Virus record (IMG/VR): IMGVR_UViG_3300033145_000513
Coordinates: 1-40,251 of that record
Reading direction: 5' to 3' (one strand)
Source: a virus
DNA length: 40,251 bases
Of the stretch, positions 31,419 to 39,256 are shown piece by piece (position 1 is the stretch's first letter; each line of letters begins with the position of its first letter). Made by a program: the position numbers and the translations under genes. The notes below the pieces were generated by a model that saw only the letters and a list, made by a program, of their open reading frames with translations, was not told the origin of the DNA and did no database searches.

Positions 31419-32072
31419 ATGACGCTTACCATTGACGAGGTACTGAATGAACTTATAAGCGAAGTCGGGGGCGACACAACCGATGCCGCATTTAAAACGA
31501 AAATGCTTGGTTTTATGAAGGCGGGCATTAGACATATACCGGTTTTCATGCGAAGCCGGCTTTTTCTTACGCTTGGAACAAGCACGCTATCAGCGGGAGA
31601 TTTTAGTATAGATCTATCCGCATTAAATCCTGGCTTTATTAAGGAAAGGGCTGTGTGGTGGGTAACTTCTGAAAGTAAGCGCGAACTTATTTGGCAACCA
31701 AATTCAAATAGACAATTTAATGATATATTCAGCCCGAATGCAAGCGGGAATCCGCGAGTATACCGAATTTATAATAAAACGATGGAATTTAATCGCAAAG
31801 CCGACAAAGAATATACGATCGGGATTGAATATTTTAAAGAGGTTTCCGCGGTAGCGGTAGATGACACGTTCTTTGGTGATGATAGTTTATTGGAAGCCGT
31901 GAAGCATTTTACTAAGATGGTTTATTTTGGTGATTATGAAAAAGATAGGCAATCTAAGGCTGATCATCAGCGGGACGGGGAAAAGATTATTTTTGAATTA
32001 AAAGCAGATTATGAAGTACAGGAAATGGGTGGATATGTTGAGGGATCAAACTCTACAATAGGAGGATTTTAA
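31419..32072 (+). CDS. Head-tail adaptor (P22 gp4-like)
   Basis: A 217-residue protein with the alpha-helical start TIDEVLNELISEVGGDTT typical of connector proteins, a central beta-containing region, and a helix with LEAVKHFTKMVYFGDYEKDRQ as in short-tail adaptors. It follows capsid genes and precedes fibre genes, as in P22-type phages, where twelve copies extend the portal. The assignment is by layout. Confidence 0.65.
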   Translation: MTLTIDEVLNELISEVGGDTTDAAFKTKMLGFMKAGIRHIPVFMRSRLFLTLGTSTLSAGDFSIDLSALNPGFIKERAVWWVTSESKRELIWQPNSNRQFNDIFSPNASGNPRVYRIYNKTMEFNRKADKEYTIGIEYFKEVSAVAVDDTFFGDDSLLEAVKHFTKMVYFGDYEKDRQSKADHQRDGEKIIFELKADYEVQEMGGYVEGSNSTIGGF

Positions 32073-32073
32073 G

Positions 32074-32544
32074 ATGAAAAAATTTTTAAGTGTTGTGTCA
32101 TTAGTTTTAATAGCGGTGCTGATTTTTTGCCCGCTAGCTGATGCAAAGGTAGTGGCCACGCAGCGATTGCTTGCTGACGCGGCTGGAACGGCAATGGAAA
32201 ATTATGATCTTACGAATGCAACGGCCGTATATAGTGAAACAATTTTGATCAAAGACAATGCTGGATTAACGGCGGCATTGCTGGTGACCGAAGATAAGGC
32301 CGGCGATGGTGGCGACGTTGATATTAGCGCGCAATATTCTATTGATGGCACGAATTGGTATTCGGCATATACAACAGCTATGGCAGGGACAACAACGATC
32401 GAAGGAGATATCGTTACAGCCATCGGGAACACAACGGAATATATTGTGTATACAACTAGAGTTGCGGTTTATATGCGTTTTAAATTCGATCCGGACGCTG
32501 ATTCAGAAGTGACGGTGTATTTAGTTTATCAAGTAGATAATTAA
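32074..32544 (+). CDS. Secretory beta-sandwich protein in the head-tail module
   Basis: A 156-residue protein with a clear signal peptide (residues 1-24: FLSVVSLVLIAVLIFC core, LADA end) and a mature beta-rich domain (DISAQYSIDGTNWYSAYTT, then YVYTTRVAVYMRFKF-like strands) resembling Ig-like or carbohydrate-binding modules in virion proteins. AGGAGG eight bases upstream makes the start certain. It is unusual for a virion-type protein to carry an export signal. A periplasmic or surface accessory protein is the alternative. Confidence 0.55.
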   Translation: MKKFLSVVSLVLIAVLIFCPLADAKVVATQRLLADAAGTAMENYDLTNATAVYSETILIKDNAGLTAALLVTEDKAGDGGDVDISAQYSIDGTNWYSAYTTAMAGTTTIEGDIVTAIGNTTEYIVYTTRVAVYMRFKFDPDADSEVTVYLVYQVDN

Positions 32545-32572
32545 TGAAGAAACCAAAACGGGGGATAAAAAA

Positions 32573-33022
32573 ATGAAAGAGATAGCAAGAAAATTGACAG
32601 ATCTATATGATCAAATGTTATTAAGACATGAAAAGATGGGTAAAGTGATCGCTGAAAACACGATAAAGACCCAAGCGAATAAGGAGGCCGCCGCTGATTT
32701 AGAATCTAGGATCAAGGCGTTAGCTGTTCTTGAAAAGAAATACAAGGACATCGAAACGGCTGATTTGTGTCGCCAGGAAGTGAAGGACATCCAGGCGCAA
32801 AACAAAGCCGATAGGTTGCAGATCTCTGCAGACCGCGATCAAGTTGCAAGAGATAAGGAAGCCATGTTGAAAGAGGTTGATGATTATAGGGTAGAAGTAA
32901 AAGATGCAGATGATAAAGTCAAAAAGGCAGAGAAGGCCCTGGACGAAGATAAGAAAGAGTATAAGGATAAGATTATGTCAAGCATCACAGTAGAATTGAA
33001 GAAGAAAGGCATTGATCTCTAA
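32573..33022 (+). CDS. Coiled-coil protein, 149 aa
   Basis: Almost the entire chain is a charged helix (EIARKLTDLYDQ, KEAAADLESRIKAL, DDKVKKAEKALDEDKK). Such long coiled coils are usual for fibre chaperones or connector parts. A GGGGGA site precedes the ATG; the stop overlaps the next ATG. Function inferred from shape only. Confidence 0.55.
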   Translation: MKEIARKLTDLYDQMLLRHEKMGKVIAENTIKTQANKEAAADLESRIKALAVLEKKYKDIETADLCRQEVKDIQAQNKADRLQISADRDQVARDKEAMLKEVDDYRVEVKDADDKVKKAEKALDEDKKEYKDKIMSSITVELKKKGIDL

Positions 33023-33297
33023 TGGGCGGGACGACAAATGACAATAGCCATTTTTTCGTGCAAATAAAAGGATTTCAATATTCGGATCAAGATGTTAATT
33101 CTTCGGATAGTGATATCACATATACTTTGTATTTAGATCGTTATGGTGGATGGTACATTATGAGAGAAGATGTTTCCGTCAGTGATGATGATAATGTGAA
33201 AGCCATCAGATTCATAAAAGGATCAATTGATTCTGATACAAACTGGACGGCAAGAGAGGCTTTAGACTATGACACATTTTACGAAACATTTAAGTAG
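33022..33297 (+). CDS. Hypothetical beta-rich protein, 91 aa
   Basis: Strand-rich (ITYTLYLDRYGGWYIMRED) with an aspartate-rich loop. It is coupled to the gene before (one-base overlap) and overlaps the large fibre gene by 29 bases. It may be an adaptor or chaperone for the fibre. Confidence 0.55.
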   Translation: MGGTTNDNSHFFVQIKGFQYSDQDVNSSDSDITYTLYLDRYGGWYIMREDVSVSDDDNVKAIRFIKGSIDSDTNWTAREALDYDTFYETFK

Positions 33298-36163
33298 GGC
33301 GGGGTTATTTTGTTTGCTTGTCTTAATGACCACGCCTTCTTTTGCCGAGATAAGAGGCAAAATGACAAATCCGCATACCTCCAAGCCTGATTTCTGCATT
33401 GGGATTGAAACCGAAGATCAAACTGTTCAAAACAAGAAGTGTAAACCCCTCCGCGTTACAGATGACACATTAATAGACAATGGATCCTATTTTTCTTTAG
33501 ATACAGGCGGTGAGGGATGGGTGATTCCGCCTATAATAGAATGGTTTGACCCTACGGGTGGATTACCGGCAGATCCTGCTATTGGTGATAGATATGGAGC
33601 CGATGCAACTGCCAATGGTTGGACAATAGACTATGTTTATGAGTGGGATGGAACTGTATGGGTAGAATCAGAACCGGAAGATGGGTGGATGGTATGGGAT
33701 TTACTTGACCTTATTATGTGGGTTTTCTTTTCAGGCGGATGGATGGAGGAGGGAGAGACTTCGTTTCTTCGGTTAGATACAACCAACAATCCATTGACAG
33801 GGCCCCTTCATTCTGATATGAGCGTAGCAACAGACCAATGGCAGATTAACCAATCAAGTGCAACGGGGACTGAATGGGTATCAGGCGACCCTACTGGATT
33901 GATATGGATTAATGATGATAGGACGGGTACGACAGCAAATGAAAAGGAGGAAGCAGCGTTAGTTATAGATACGGAAGGAGTTTTTGGTATTTATACAGAT
34001 AAACTAGGTTATTTTGAAGATGTTGAAGTTAATGACCTTCTTGATGCTGCACGTGCACAAATTGGGAGTAGTAATCCCATATATTTTGCAGGTGATGGTT
34101 ACCAAGCGAGAATGTACGCTTCCGTTGGCAGTAAAGTAATACAAATTATAGATGCTAATAATGTAACAAAAAATCATGACCATGCAGTTCAAGCAAATCC
34201 AACATTATATATTCAAAGTGTAACTAATCCCGATATTGCTAATGATGAATGGATGAGTTTTGCTTTTCCAATAACGCATGGACTTATAGAAACTGGAAGT
34301 GGTGCTTTAAAATTAAAAGCTGCTGCTGTAGATATAGGGAACGGAGCCACAACCGCAGGGGTTTTGGCTATCTACGAAGACACCGACGACGGCACAAACA
34401 AAGCAACTTTCACCGTACCAGCATTAGCGGGGGATACGGCTTATACTTTCCCTGCAGCCTTACCATTAACGAGCGGTCAACCTTTAGTTTCAACGACAGG
34501 CGGAGTGATGAGTTGGGTGCCGGGATTAGAAATGTCTAATGCTTCTATTCTAGCTAACGCAACAGCTTCAGGTGTTGTGACGCTTGGCGGGACTGGGGGG
34601 AGTAATGATGAAGATGAAACCTCAGATTATGAGAGTGTTGCTAATTCTATATTAAAGTCAAGTACAACAGGAGTAACAGGGGTAGACCATAATTATGATT
34701 TATTTGTAGGTGCAAGATTTGGTGAGGGGAATAGGGTTCTTCCTGCGGCTGGAACAGACCATAAAATTTGTGCCTATTCAGATGACACGACAAATAATTC
34801 TGATACTTTATGCTTTTGGCAAGACCAAGCAGATGGGAATATAGCTAGTGGGGCGGGGGATATAAAGCTCAATCCTAATTCGGTTGGTGATGTTACTCTA
34901 TTTGAAGATACTGATGTGGGAGATGCAGTTAACGGAAAGGCTCTTGTATTGCATAGAAAAACCGCAGGTGATGGAGATATGAGTTCAAGTATCTTTTTTG
35001 ACCAATTTGAAAATCTTGTTATGCGGTCAACTGCGGGTAGTAGTGGTGATAATATATTTATTGGTGAATTGGCAGGGGAGGACATTGAATCTAATGGAAT
35101 AAAAAATACGACGATGGGAAATGAAGCTGGAATAAATATTACATCTGGTGATAATAATATATGTTTAGGATGGGCGGCGGGAAAACTAATAGACACGGGA
35201 AGCCATAATGTGCTTTTAGGAGTTACTGCTGGTGATGCTATAACAGGTGGTAATAATAATTTCTTGCTTGGAACATACTCTGGAACAAATATTACTGGTA
35301 GCGATAATGTTGGTATTGGGTATGGAACGCTCAATACGGGTGTAGGAATATCTAAAAACATAGGAATTGGAACTTATGCTTTAAGATACGGAACAGATAG
35401 TAACAATGTTGCTATTGGCTACCAGGCAGGAGAAGATGTTACTGGTTCAGCTAATATATTTCTAGGTTATATGGCTGGAGAAGGACAAACAACAGTATCA
35501 GACACTTTATGGATAGACAACACCGACACCGCAACACCATTAATCTATGGGGATTTTAGTGCAGACCATATACAAATAAATGGTTCATTTGATGTAGGTG
35601 ATGGAACAAACGAAGTTAGAATGACCGGTGAAGGCGTCCAAACCTTCCACGGTAACGCTCGATATTGGCAGGGGATATGGTTAGATACATCCAACTTCAA
35701 AGAACCGACAACGAATAAAGCCACTTTAGTTAATAGGGGAATTGGCACAGCATACTCTTTTGCGGATGACCAAGATGCAGAGCATATTCACGTGCAGGTA
35801 AGCATACCAGGTTTCTGGGATGTGGCGGAAGATTTACAGGTTATATTGTTATGGGATAGTCCAACCATTTCCGGAAATTGCGATTGGGAAGTTAGGTATC
35901 AACTTTTTGCCGAAGGTGGAGTAATGGATTCTACTACGCTTGACGGAACCGAATCCGATATTGTTACAAGTTCAGGAACATCAAAAGGATTAGTTCACAG
36001 CACAATTAATATACCGACAGTAGATTTTGATACAGGAGATAAAGCTGTAAGGTTTGCAATATACCGAGATGGGAATGACGTAGGAGATACATTAGGAGAC
36101 TTTGCATATCTTCATGGGATTAGATTAAGGGGTGTAAGATATAAAACAGGCGGGGCGATGTAA
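33269..36163 (+). CDS. Large fibre/adhesin with signal peptide and YadA-head-like repeats
   Basis: A 964-residue protein. Residues 1-26 resemble a Sec signal (GLFCLLVLMTTPSFA, cleavage after SFA). A linker-rich N-half has collar- and strand-type segments. Residues about 580-740 hold repeats of the form NNxxLGxxAGxxI (for example DNNICLGWAAG and NNNFLLGTYSG), as in the left-handed beta-roll heads of trimeric autotransporters. The C-terminal 170 residues (GIWLDTSNFKEPTTNK to LHGIRLRGVRYKTG) look like a compact beta tip. No membrane anchor is visible. The position fits a phage tail fibre. The gene is nearly free of GATC. A TTG near 33308 is a less likely start, and the hydrophobic stretch would remain. 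Confidence 0.65.
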   Translation: MTHFTKHLSRAGLFCLLVLMTTPSFAEIRGKMTNPHTSKPDFCIGIETEDQTVQNKKCKPLRVTDDTLIDNGSYFSLDTGGEGWVIPPIIEWFDPTGGLPADPAIGDRYGADATANGWTIDYVYEWDGTVWVESEPEDGWMVWDLLDLIMWVFFSGGWMEEGETSFLRLDTTNNPLTGPLHSDMSVATDQWQINQSSATGTEWVSGDPTGLIWINDDRTGTTANEKEEAALVIDTEGVFGIYTDKLGYFEDVEVNDLLDAARAQIGSSNPIYFAGDGYQARMYASVGSKVIQIIDANNVTKNHDHAVQANPTLYIQSVTNPDIANDEWMSFAFPITHGLIETGSGALKLKAAAVDIGNGATTAGVLAIYEDTDDGTNKATFTVPALAGDTAYTFPAALPLTSGQPLVSTTGGVMSWVPGLEMSNASILANATASGVVTLGGTGGSNDEDETSDYESVANSILKSSTTGVTGVDHNYDLFVGARFGEGNRVLPAAGTDHKICAYSDDTTNNSDTLCFWQDQADGNIASGAGDIKLNPNSVGDVTLFEDTDVGDAVNGKALVLHRKTAGDGDMSSSIFFDQFENLVMRSTAGSSGDNIFIGELAGEDIESNGIKNTTMGNEAGINITSGDNNICLGWAAGKLIDTGSHNVLLGVTAGDAITGGNNNFLLGTYSGTNITGSDNVGIGYGTLNTGVGISKNIGIGTYALRYGTDSNNVAIGYQAGEDVTGSANIFLGYMAGEGQTTVSDTLWIDNTDTATPLIYGDFSADHIQINGSFDVGDGTNEVRMTGEGVQTFHGNARYWQGIWLDTSNFKEPTTNKATLVNRGIGTAYSFADDQDAEHIHVQVSIPGFWDVAEDLQVILLWDSPTISGNCDWEVRYQLFAEGGVMDSTTLDGTESDIVTSSGTSKGLVHSTINIPTVDFDTGDKAVRFAIYRDGNDVGDTLGDFAYLHGIRLRGVRYKTGGAM

Positions 36164-36181
36164 ACCAACAAAGGAGAAGAA

Positions 36182-36274
36182 ATGAATATATTATTAGCTT
36201 TTATTTTGGGGATGTTTGTACAACATTGTATTTGGTGGTTTTTGTATAATCAAGAAAAGGAAGAAACGCAATGA
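36182..36274 (+). CDS. Small single-pass membrane protein, 30 aa
   Basis: ATG 36182 follows AAAGGAGAAG and the frame ends with an ATGA overlap on the next gene. The hydrophobic segment ILLAFILGMFVQHCIWWFLY fills most of the chain. It may be a holin-like or stabilising peptide. Confidence 0.5.
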   Translation: MNILLAFILGMFVQHCIWWFLYNQEKEETQ

Positions 36275-36639
36275 AAAAATTTATATTAACAATCGGATTA
36301 ATAGTGTTATTAGTAGGGAATTGTTGGGGGGCGGATGGGGATATATCTCAAGTAGAGGTAAGAGAAAATGTTGCTGGATGGGCTTTAGATACGTTTAAGA
36401 TATTAAGATATACAGAAACAGCTATTATTACATATCGAAAAGTAGATGCCAACGGCGACCCAGTTGGCGAGGAGTTTGATGTTGTATTTATGAATGTAAA
36501 GGAAGATGAAAGTACCGTCGAGATAGAACTCTCAACAGAATTTTCTGATTTTTACGCATATCTACATACTAGAATACGAGATGGTGATAGTTTAAAGACT
36601 GCCATTACTAAAGCTGTAAAAATTAAATTGGGCATTTAA
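36271..36639 (+). CDS. Secretory protein with signal peptide, 122 aa
   Basis: Residues 1-20 are a signal peptide (FILTIGLIVLLVG core, CWG end). The mature part is beta-rich (TAIITYRKVDANGDPVGEEF) and ends in a helical lysine tail. The frame ends by overlapping the minus-strand lipoprotein gene by 17 bases. Likely periplasmic. No family is recognised. Confidence 0.6.
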   Translation: MKKFILTIGLIVLLVGNCWGADGDISQVEVRENVAGWALDTFKILRYTETAIITYRKVDANGDPVGEEFDVVFMNVKEDESTVEIELSTEFSDFYAYLHTRIRDGDSLKTAITKAVKIKLGI

Positions 36640-36985
36640 TATTATTTGAAGTTATTACATATTTATCAACTAGCTCTTTGGCAAAAGGATTGTCGGAACA
36701 ATATATTTTTTTTGTTAATGAAAAGAAGGAATTTTCGTCTTTATTATACTCAAAGGTAAAATAATTTAAGTTGTCGGGTTCGGCTGGATAGACTGCTAAT
36801 TCAGGGTTATCAAAAACAGAAGTTGGTTTGCGTGATGGCTCAAAAATAATATCAATTTCTTCGGGTTCAAGGTTTGTAGACGCAAATTTACCATTTTCAG
36901 ATATTTTAACATAAGGTTTTTCTTTTGGCTTTGAACAACCAATACAAACGAGTAATACAATAATGATTAAAAATAAATATTTCAT
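36623..36985 (-). CDS. Predicted lipoprotein, 120 aa (minus strand)
   Basis: The start is the internal ATG at 36985 because GGAGG lies just upstream on this strand; a longer upstream frame has no ribosome site. Residues 1-17 (LFLIIIVLLVCIGC) form a lipobox ending at Cys17, followed by a charged mature domain. It is convergent with the preceding gene and divergent from the lipoprotein gene at 37133. A role in superinfection exclusion is plausible by analogy with other phage lipoproteins, but unproven. Confidence 0.7.
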   Translation of the reverse strand: MKYLFLIIIVLLVCIGCSKPKEKPYVKISENGKFASTNLEPEEIDIIFEPSRKPTSVFDNPELAVYPAEPDNLNYFTFEYNKDENSFFSLTKKIYCSDNPFAKELVDKYVITSNNIKCPI

Positions 36986-37004
36986 AATAACCTCCAAAAT
37001 TAAC

Positions 37005-37061
37005 GGACAGCTTTCGGTGGCTAATAAAAATACGGAGTATTTTAACACCTACTAACTGTCC
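37005..37061. promoter_or_regulatory. Nested inverted repeats in a divergent region
   Basis: GGACAG (37005-37010) with CTGTCC (37056-37061), GGTG (37016-37019) with CACC (37046-37049), and AAAATAC (37027-37033) with GTATTTT (37037-37043) nest in one another. This lies in the untranslated region of the minus-strand lipoprotein and could be a leader structure or an operator. Confidence 0.5.
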
Positions 37062-37065
37062 AGAG

Positions 37066-37130
37066 TTTACATAGAAAATCCGCATCCTTATTAGCGTTAA
37101 TAGATTAACATAAATTTAAGGGAAAGTCAA
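37066..37130. promoter_or_regulatory. Facing divergent promoters sharing a palindrome
   Basis: On the plus strand TTTACA (37066) and TATTAG (37089) are 17 apart, feeding the lipoprotein at 37133. On the minus strand TTGACT (37130-37125) and TAATCT (37107-37102) are 17 apart, feeding the lipoprotein ending at 36985. Between them GTTAATAGATTAAC (37096-37109) is a perfect palindrome overlapping the minus -10 and the plus start. One regulator could control both. The promoters are moderate matches. Confidence 0.4.
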
Positions 37131-37132
37131 TA

Positions 37133-37489
37133 ATGAAATCATTGCTCTACAAAACCCGATTCATCTGGGTAATCCTGCTCGCAATAGGAATGGGTGTACT
37201 GCTGTCAGGGTGCACTACTCCTGTTCACACACGATACGCACGATTGATAAACAGGTTAGAGCCGAGGAAAAAGAAATGTTTACGCAAGGCGCAGTTATTT
37301 GTTAAGTTAATGGGTGGAGAAGTTTATTGCAATAAGACACACGCTTTTATGGTTAAGGATGGGAAGATTTATGATGCCGATATTATAAGTCTTACAGGAT
37401 ATCCCATAGACCATTGGAGAGTTCAGCGTGCGTATGGGGATAAAGGAACGTGGTATATTTATGATAAAGAAACAATGCCCACACTGTAA
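37133..37489 (+). CDS. Lipoprotein with papain/transglutaminase-like Cys-His-Asp pattern
   Basis: A 118-residue protein with a signal and lipobox VLLSGC (Cys27). The mature part has CLRKAQLFVKLMGGEV, then THAFMVKDGKIYDAD, giving Cys49, His70 and Asp81/Asp83 in the order used by transglutaminase-like and NlpC-type cysteine peptidases. It is short for those families but the core would fit. It could cut peptidoglycan peptides at the inner face of the outer membrane or be a superinfection-exclusion lipoprotein. The catalytic role is inference. Confidence 0.6.
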   Translation: MKSLLYKTRFIWVILLAIGMGVLLSGCTTPVHTRYARLINRLEPRKKKCLRKAQLFVKLMGGEVYCNKTHAFMVKDGKIYDADIISLTGYPIDHWRVQRAYGDKGTWYIYDKETMPTL

Positions 37490-37595
37490 AGAAGAAGTAA
37501 CACTTGAGGAGGGTCATTCAATTTGGCGATGCACTAAATGCGACGGATTTATTTTAGATAAACCAGAGGAGTATTTAAACAAGGAGAATAAATGA
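37461..37595 (+). CDS. Small zinc-ribbon protein, 44 aa
   Basis: Frame from ATG 37461 with CPHCKEEV and later CTKCDGFI, two CxxC pairs as in a zinc ribbon. It overlaps both neighbouring genes. AAGGA-type signals are weak at its start but coupling is likely. No specific function is visible. Confidence 0.55.
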   Translation: MIKKQCPHCKEEVTLEEGHSIWRCTKCDGFILDKPEEYLNKENK

Positions 37596-37771
37596 AGCAT
37601 ATTATAGTGTTATGTAGCGTTTTATTTTTGGTTGGATGTTCAATGACAATAACTGCAACTGAGGACGAATGTACTCTTAAAGGATTCGGTTCGGGCAAGG
37701 GAAGCATTAAAGATAAATGCGAAGTGGAAAAGGGATTAATTAATTTCCCCGAAATACGATTGGATAACTAA
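37592..37771 (+). CDS. Predicted small lipoprotein, 59 aa
   Basis: AAGGAG precedes ATG 37592. Residues 1-16 (IIVLCSVLFLVGC) end in a lipobox Cys16; the mature part is short, with two further cysteines (Cys27 and Cys43). The stop overlaps the next ATG by one base. Function unknown; many phage lipoproteins this size exclude other phages or act in lysis. Confidence 0.6.
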   Translation: MKHIIVLCSVLFLVGCSMTITATEDECTLKGFGSGKGSIKDKCEVEKGLINFPEIRLDN

Positions 37772-37986
37772 TGAATATGGGGCAGATTGCAGCTTTTGGT
37801 ATGAGTATTATTGCCTTCATAGGTTCTATCGTAAGTTTAGTATGGGCGTTTTCAAAACGACCTACATACGATTATTGTGATGAAACATATCAGAGAAAAG
37901 ATTTGCACATACAGGAATATAATACTTTGATTGCCATGATTAGAGAATTAAAAGCATCTGTCGACGCATTAAAAAAAAATGATTAA
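37771..37986 (+). CDS. Single-pass membrane protein, holin-like, 71 aa
   Basis: A hydrophobic helix at about residues 4-25 (AAFGMSIIAFIGSIVSLVWAF) is followed by a basic KRP stop-transfer and a coiled-coil tail. Size and shape are like class III holins or spanin inner-membrane parts, but a single helix is weak evidence. It lies among lipoproteins, as expected for a lysis cassette. Confidence 0.5.
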   Translation: MNMGQIAAFGMSIIAFIGSIVSLVWAFSKRPTYDYCDETYQRKDLHIQEYNTLIAMIRELKASVDALKKND

Positions 37987-37988
37987 TT

Positions 37989-38189
37989 ATGGGTCAAATA
38001 ATGACACGGCAACAATTTATGGGGGTATTTTTGGGCTTTATCATTCAGCGCATTCCTTCGTGGTTGCCGGAAGAAGCCACAGAAGAAATGTTTCTTGAAA
38101 TAATTAATAAACGTATTGGAGAACATTCTTTTGAAATAAAAGCAGCTTTAGGAAGAGTTTACCAAAATAAAGAAGAGGAGCCGAAATGA
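37989..38189 (+). CDS. Hypothetical protein, 66 aa
   Basis: Amphipathic helices (FMGVFLGFIIQRIP, EEMFLEIINKRIGEH) with no membrane segment long enough to be certain. It overlaps the next lipoprotein by four bases. No recognised family. Confidence 0.5.
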   Translation: MGQIMTRQQFMGVFLGFIIQRIPSWLPEEATEEMFLEIINKRIGEHSFEIKAALGRVYQNKEEEPK

Positions 38190-38392
38190 AAAAGACGATT
38201 GCAATAGTTGTTTTGTGTTTGAGCTTGCAGGGGTGCGCGATTCATTTTTATAATGAAAAGACAGTTAAGGGTCAGGCGAAGAATATTAAAACAAAAGTCG
38301 GAGCGGTAGAAGGAGCTAAAGCGGATTATACATCCACGCTTGATTTGTGGATCCCGTGGCGACCCAAGGAATGTGTTGAATATGCCAATTAA
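38186..38392 (+). CDS. Predicted lipoprotein, 68 aa
   Basis: Signal MKKTIAIVVLCLSLQGC ends at lipobox Cys17. The mature domain is small and basic. It follows AAGAGGAG and overlaps the DUF1353 gene by 11 bases. It could be the outer-membrane half of a spanin, but no clear inner-membrane partner overlaps it. Confidence 0.6.
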   Translation: MKKTIAIVVLCLSLQGCAIHFYNEKTVKGQAKNIKTKVGAVEGAKADYTSTLDLWIPWRPKECVEYAN

Positions 38393-38759
38393 GAATGCTT
38401 TCCCTTTGCCGTTAAGGGGCGAATTTGTGGGTAAGGATCGATGGAAATTGACTGCGCCATTTGAATATCATTCTAAGAAATACGGCACAACAAGAGTTGG
38501 GATAGGTTTTATTGCCAATGGTTCTTCCTTTCCTAAATTAGTATATAGTCTTTTTGGAAGTCCGTGGGGCGGCAAATATGCAGAGCCTAGCGTTATACAT
38601 GATCATGATTATCACGAAAAAGTAAATCAGAAGATAGCAGACAAAAAGTTTTTAGAGGGAATGAAGGTTAAGAAAGTGTTTTTTATTAAAAGAGATATTA
38701 TGTATCGAGCATTAAGGGTTTTTGGATGGATTTCATGGAGAAAAAACAAAACAAAGTAG
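38382..38759 (+). CDS. DUF1353-family protein
   Basis: I place the start at ATG 38382 because the longer frame from 38340 adds a segment overlapping the lipoprotein without a ribosome site. The 125-residue protein has the family's pattern: KLTAPFEYHS, GIGFIANGSSFPKLVYSLFGSPWGGK, then IHDHDYHEK. The HD-x-x-Y cluster may bind metal, but the family has no proven activity. It is often found near phage lysis or tail genes. Start confidence is moderate; family membership is good. Confidence 0.7.
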   Translation: MPIKNAFPLPLRGEFVGKDRWKLTAPFEYHSKKYGTTRVGIGFIANGSSFPKLVYSLFGSPWGGKYAEPSVIHDHDYHEKVNQKIADKKFLEGMKVKKVFFIKRDIMYRALRVFGWISWRKNKTK

Positions 38760-38763
38760 AAAG

Positions 38764-39228
38764 TTAATCATGTTTATCAAAGGCAATATGACATTTAGTG
38801 CAAAGTCTTTTCCAGTCAGAAATTTCGCGCTTATATTTTCCGGATATATTCGCCCATTCAAATTTCTTGGCCGTGGTTGTTCCGCAATGTTCGCAAGTCC
38901 TAGGCCTTCCCATTTGCCTAATAATCCAGTCGTGCATAGCCCAATAGCCAGCCTTGTCACCTTTCCATTTATGGCTATTTTCTTCGCTATAAAGATTTCC
39001 ATAATTAAGGTAGTAGCATTTCTTGGAACAATATTTTCCGAGATTGTATTTAAGTCGGCTTGGTTTTATGAGAAATTCTCTGCCGCAATAAAGGCAGTTT
39101 CTTTTGATTTTATTCCGTTTATTAGTATAGGAACATTCTTTGGAACAAAATTTCGCCTTACCTATTTTTATTCTTTGAGGAAACGTCTTAAATTCTTTGT
39201 CACAATGTTTGCATTTTACAATAATCAT
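38764..39228 (-). CDS. HNH endonuclease (minus strand)
   Basis: Start at 39228, where a GAAGGGGG site lies upstream on this strand; the frame extends further but without a site. The 154 residues contain two zinc-knuckle repeats (CKHCDKEF with FCSKEC; CLYCGREF with YCSKKC), then the HNH core with CEHCG, FEWANISGKYKRE and LCTKCHIAFDKHD. This is the phage free-standing HNH layout, a probable homing-type endonuclease. It has its own promoter and no GATC sites, marking it as an inserted moron. Confidence 0.85.
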   Translation of the reverse strand: MIIVKCKHCDKEFKTFPQRIKIGKAKFCSKECSYTNKRNKIKRNCLYCGREFLIKPSRLKYNLGKYCSKKCYYLNYGNLYSEENSHKWKGDKAGYWAMHDWIIRQMGRPRTCEHCGTTTAKKFEWANISGKYKREISDWKRLCTKCHIAFDKHD

Positions 39229-39256
39229 TTTAACCCCCTTCAAGAAAGGAACTGTT

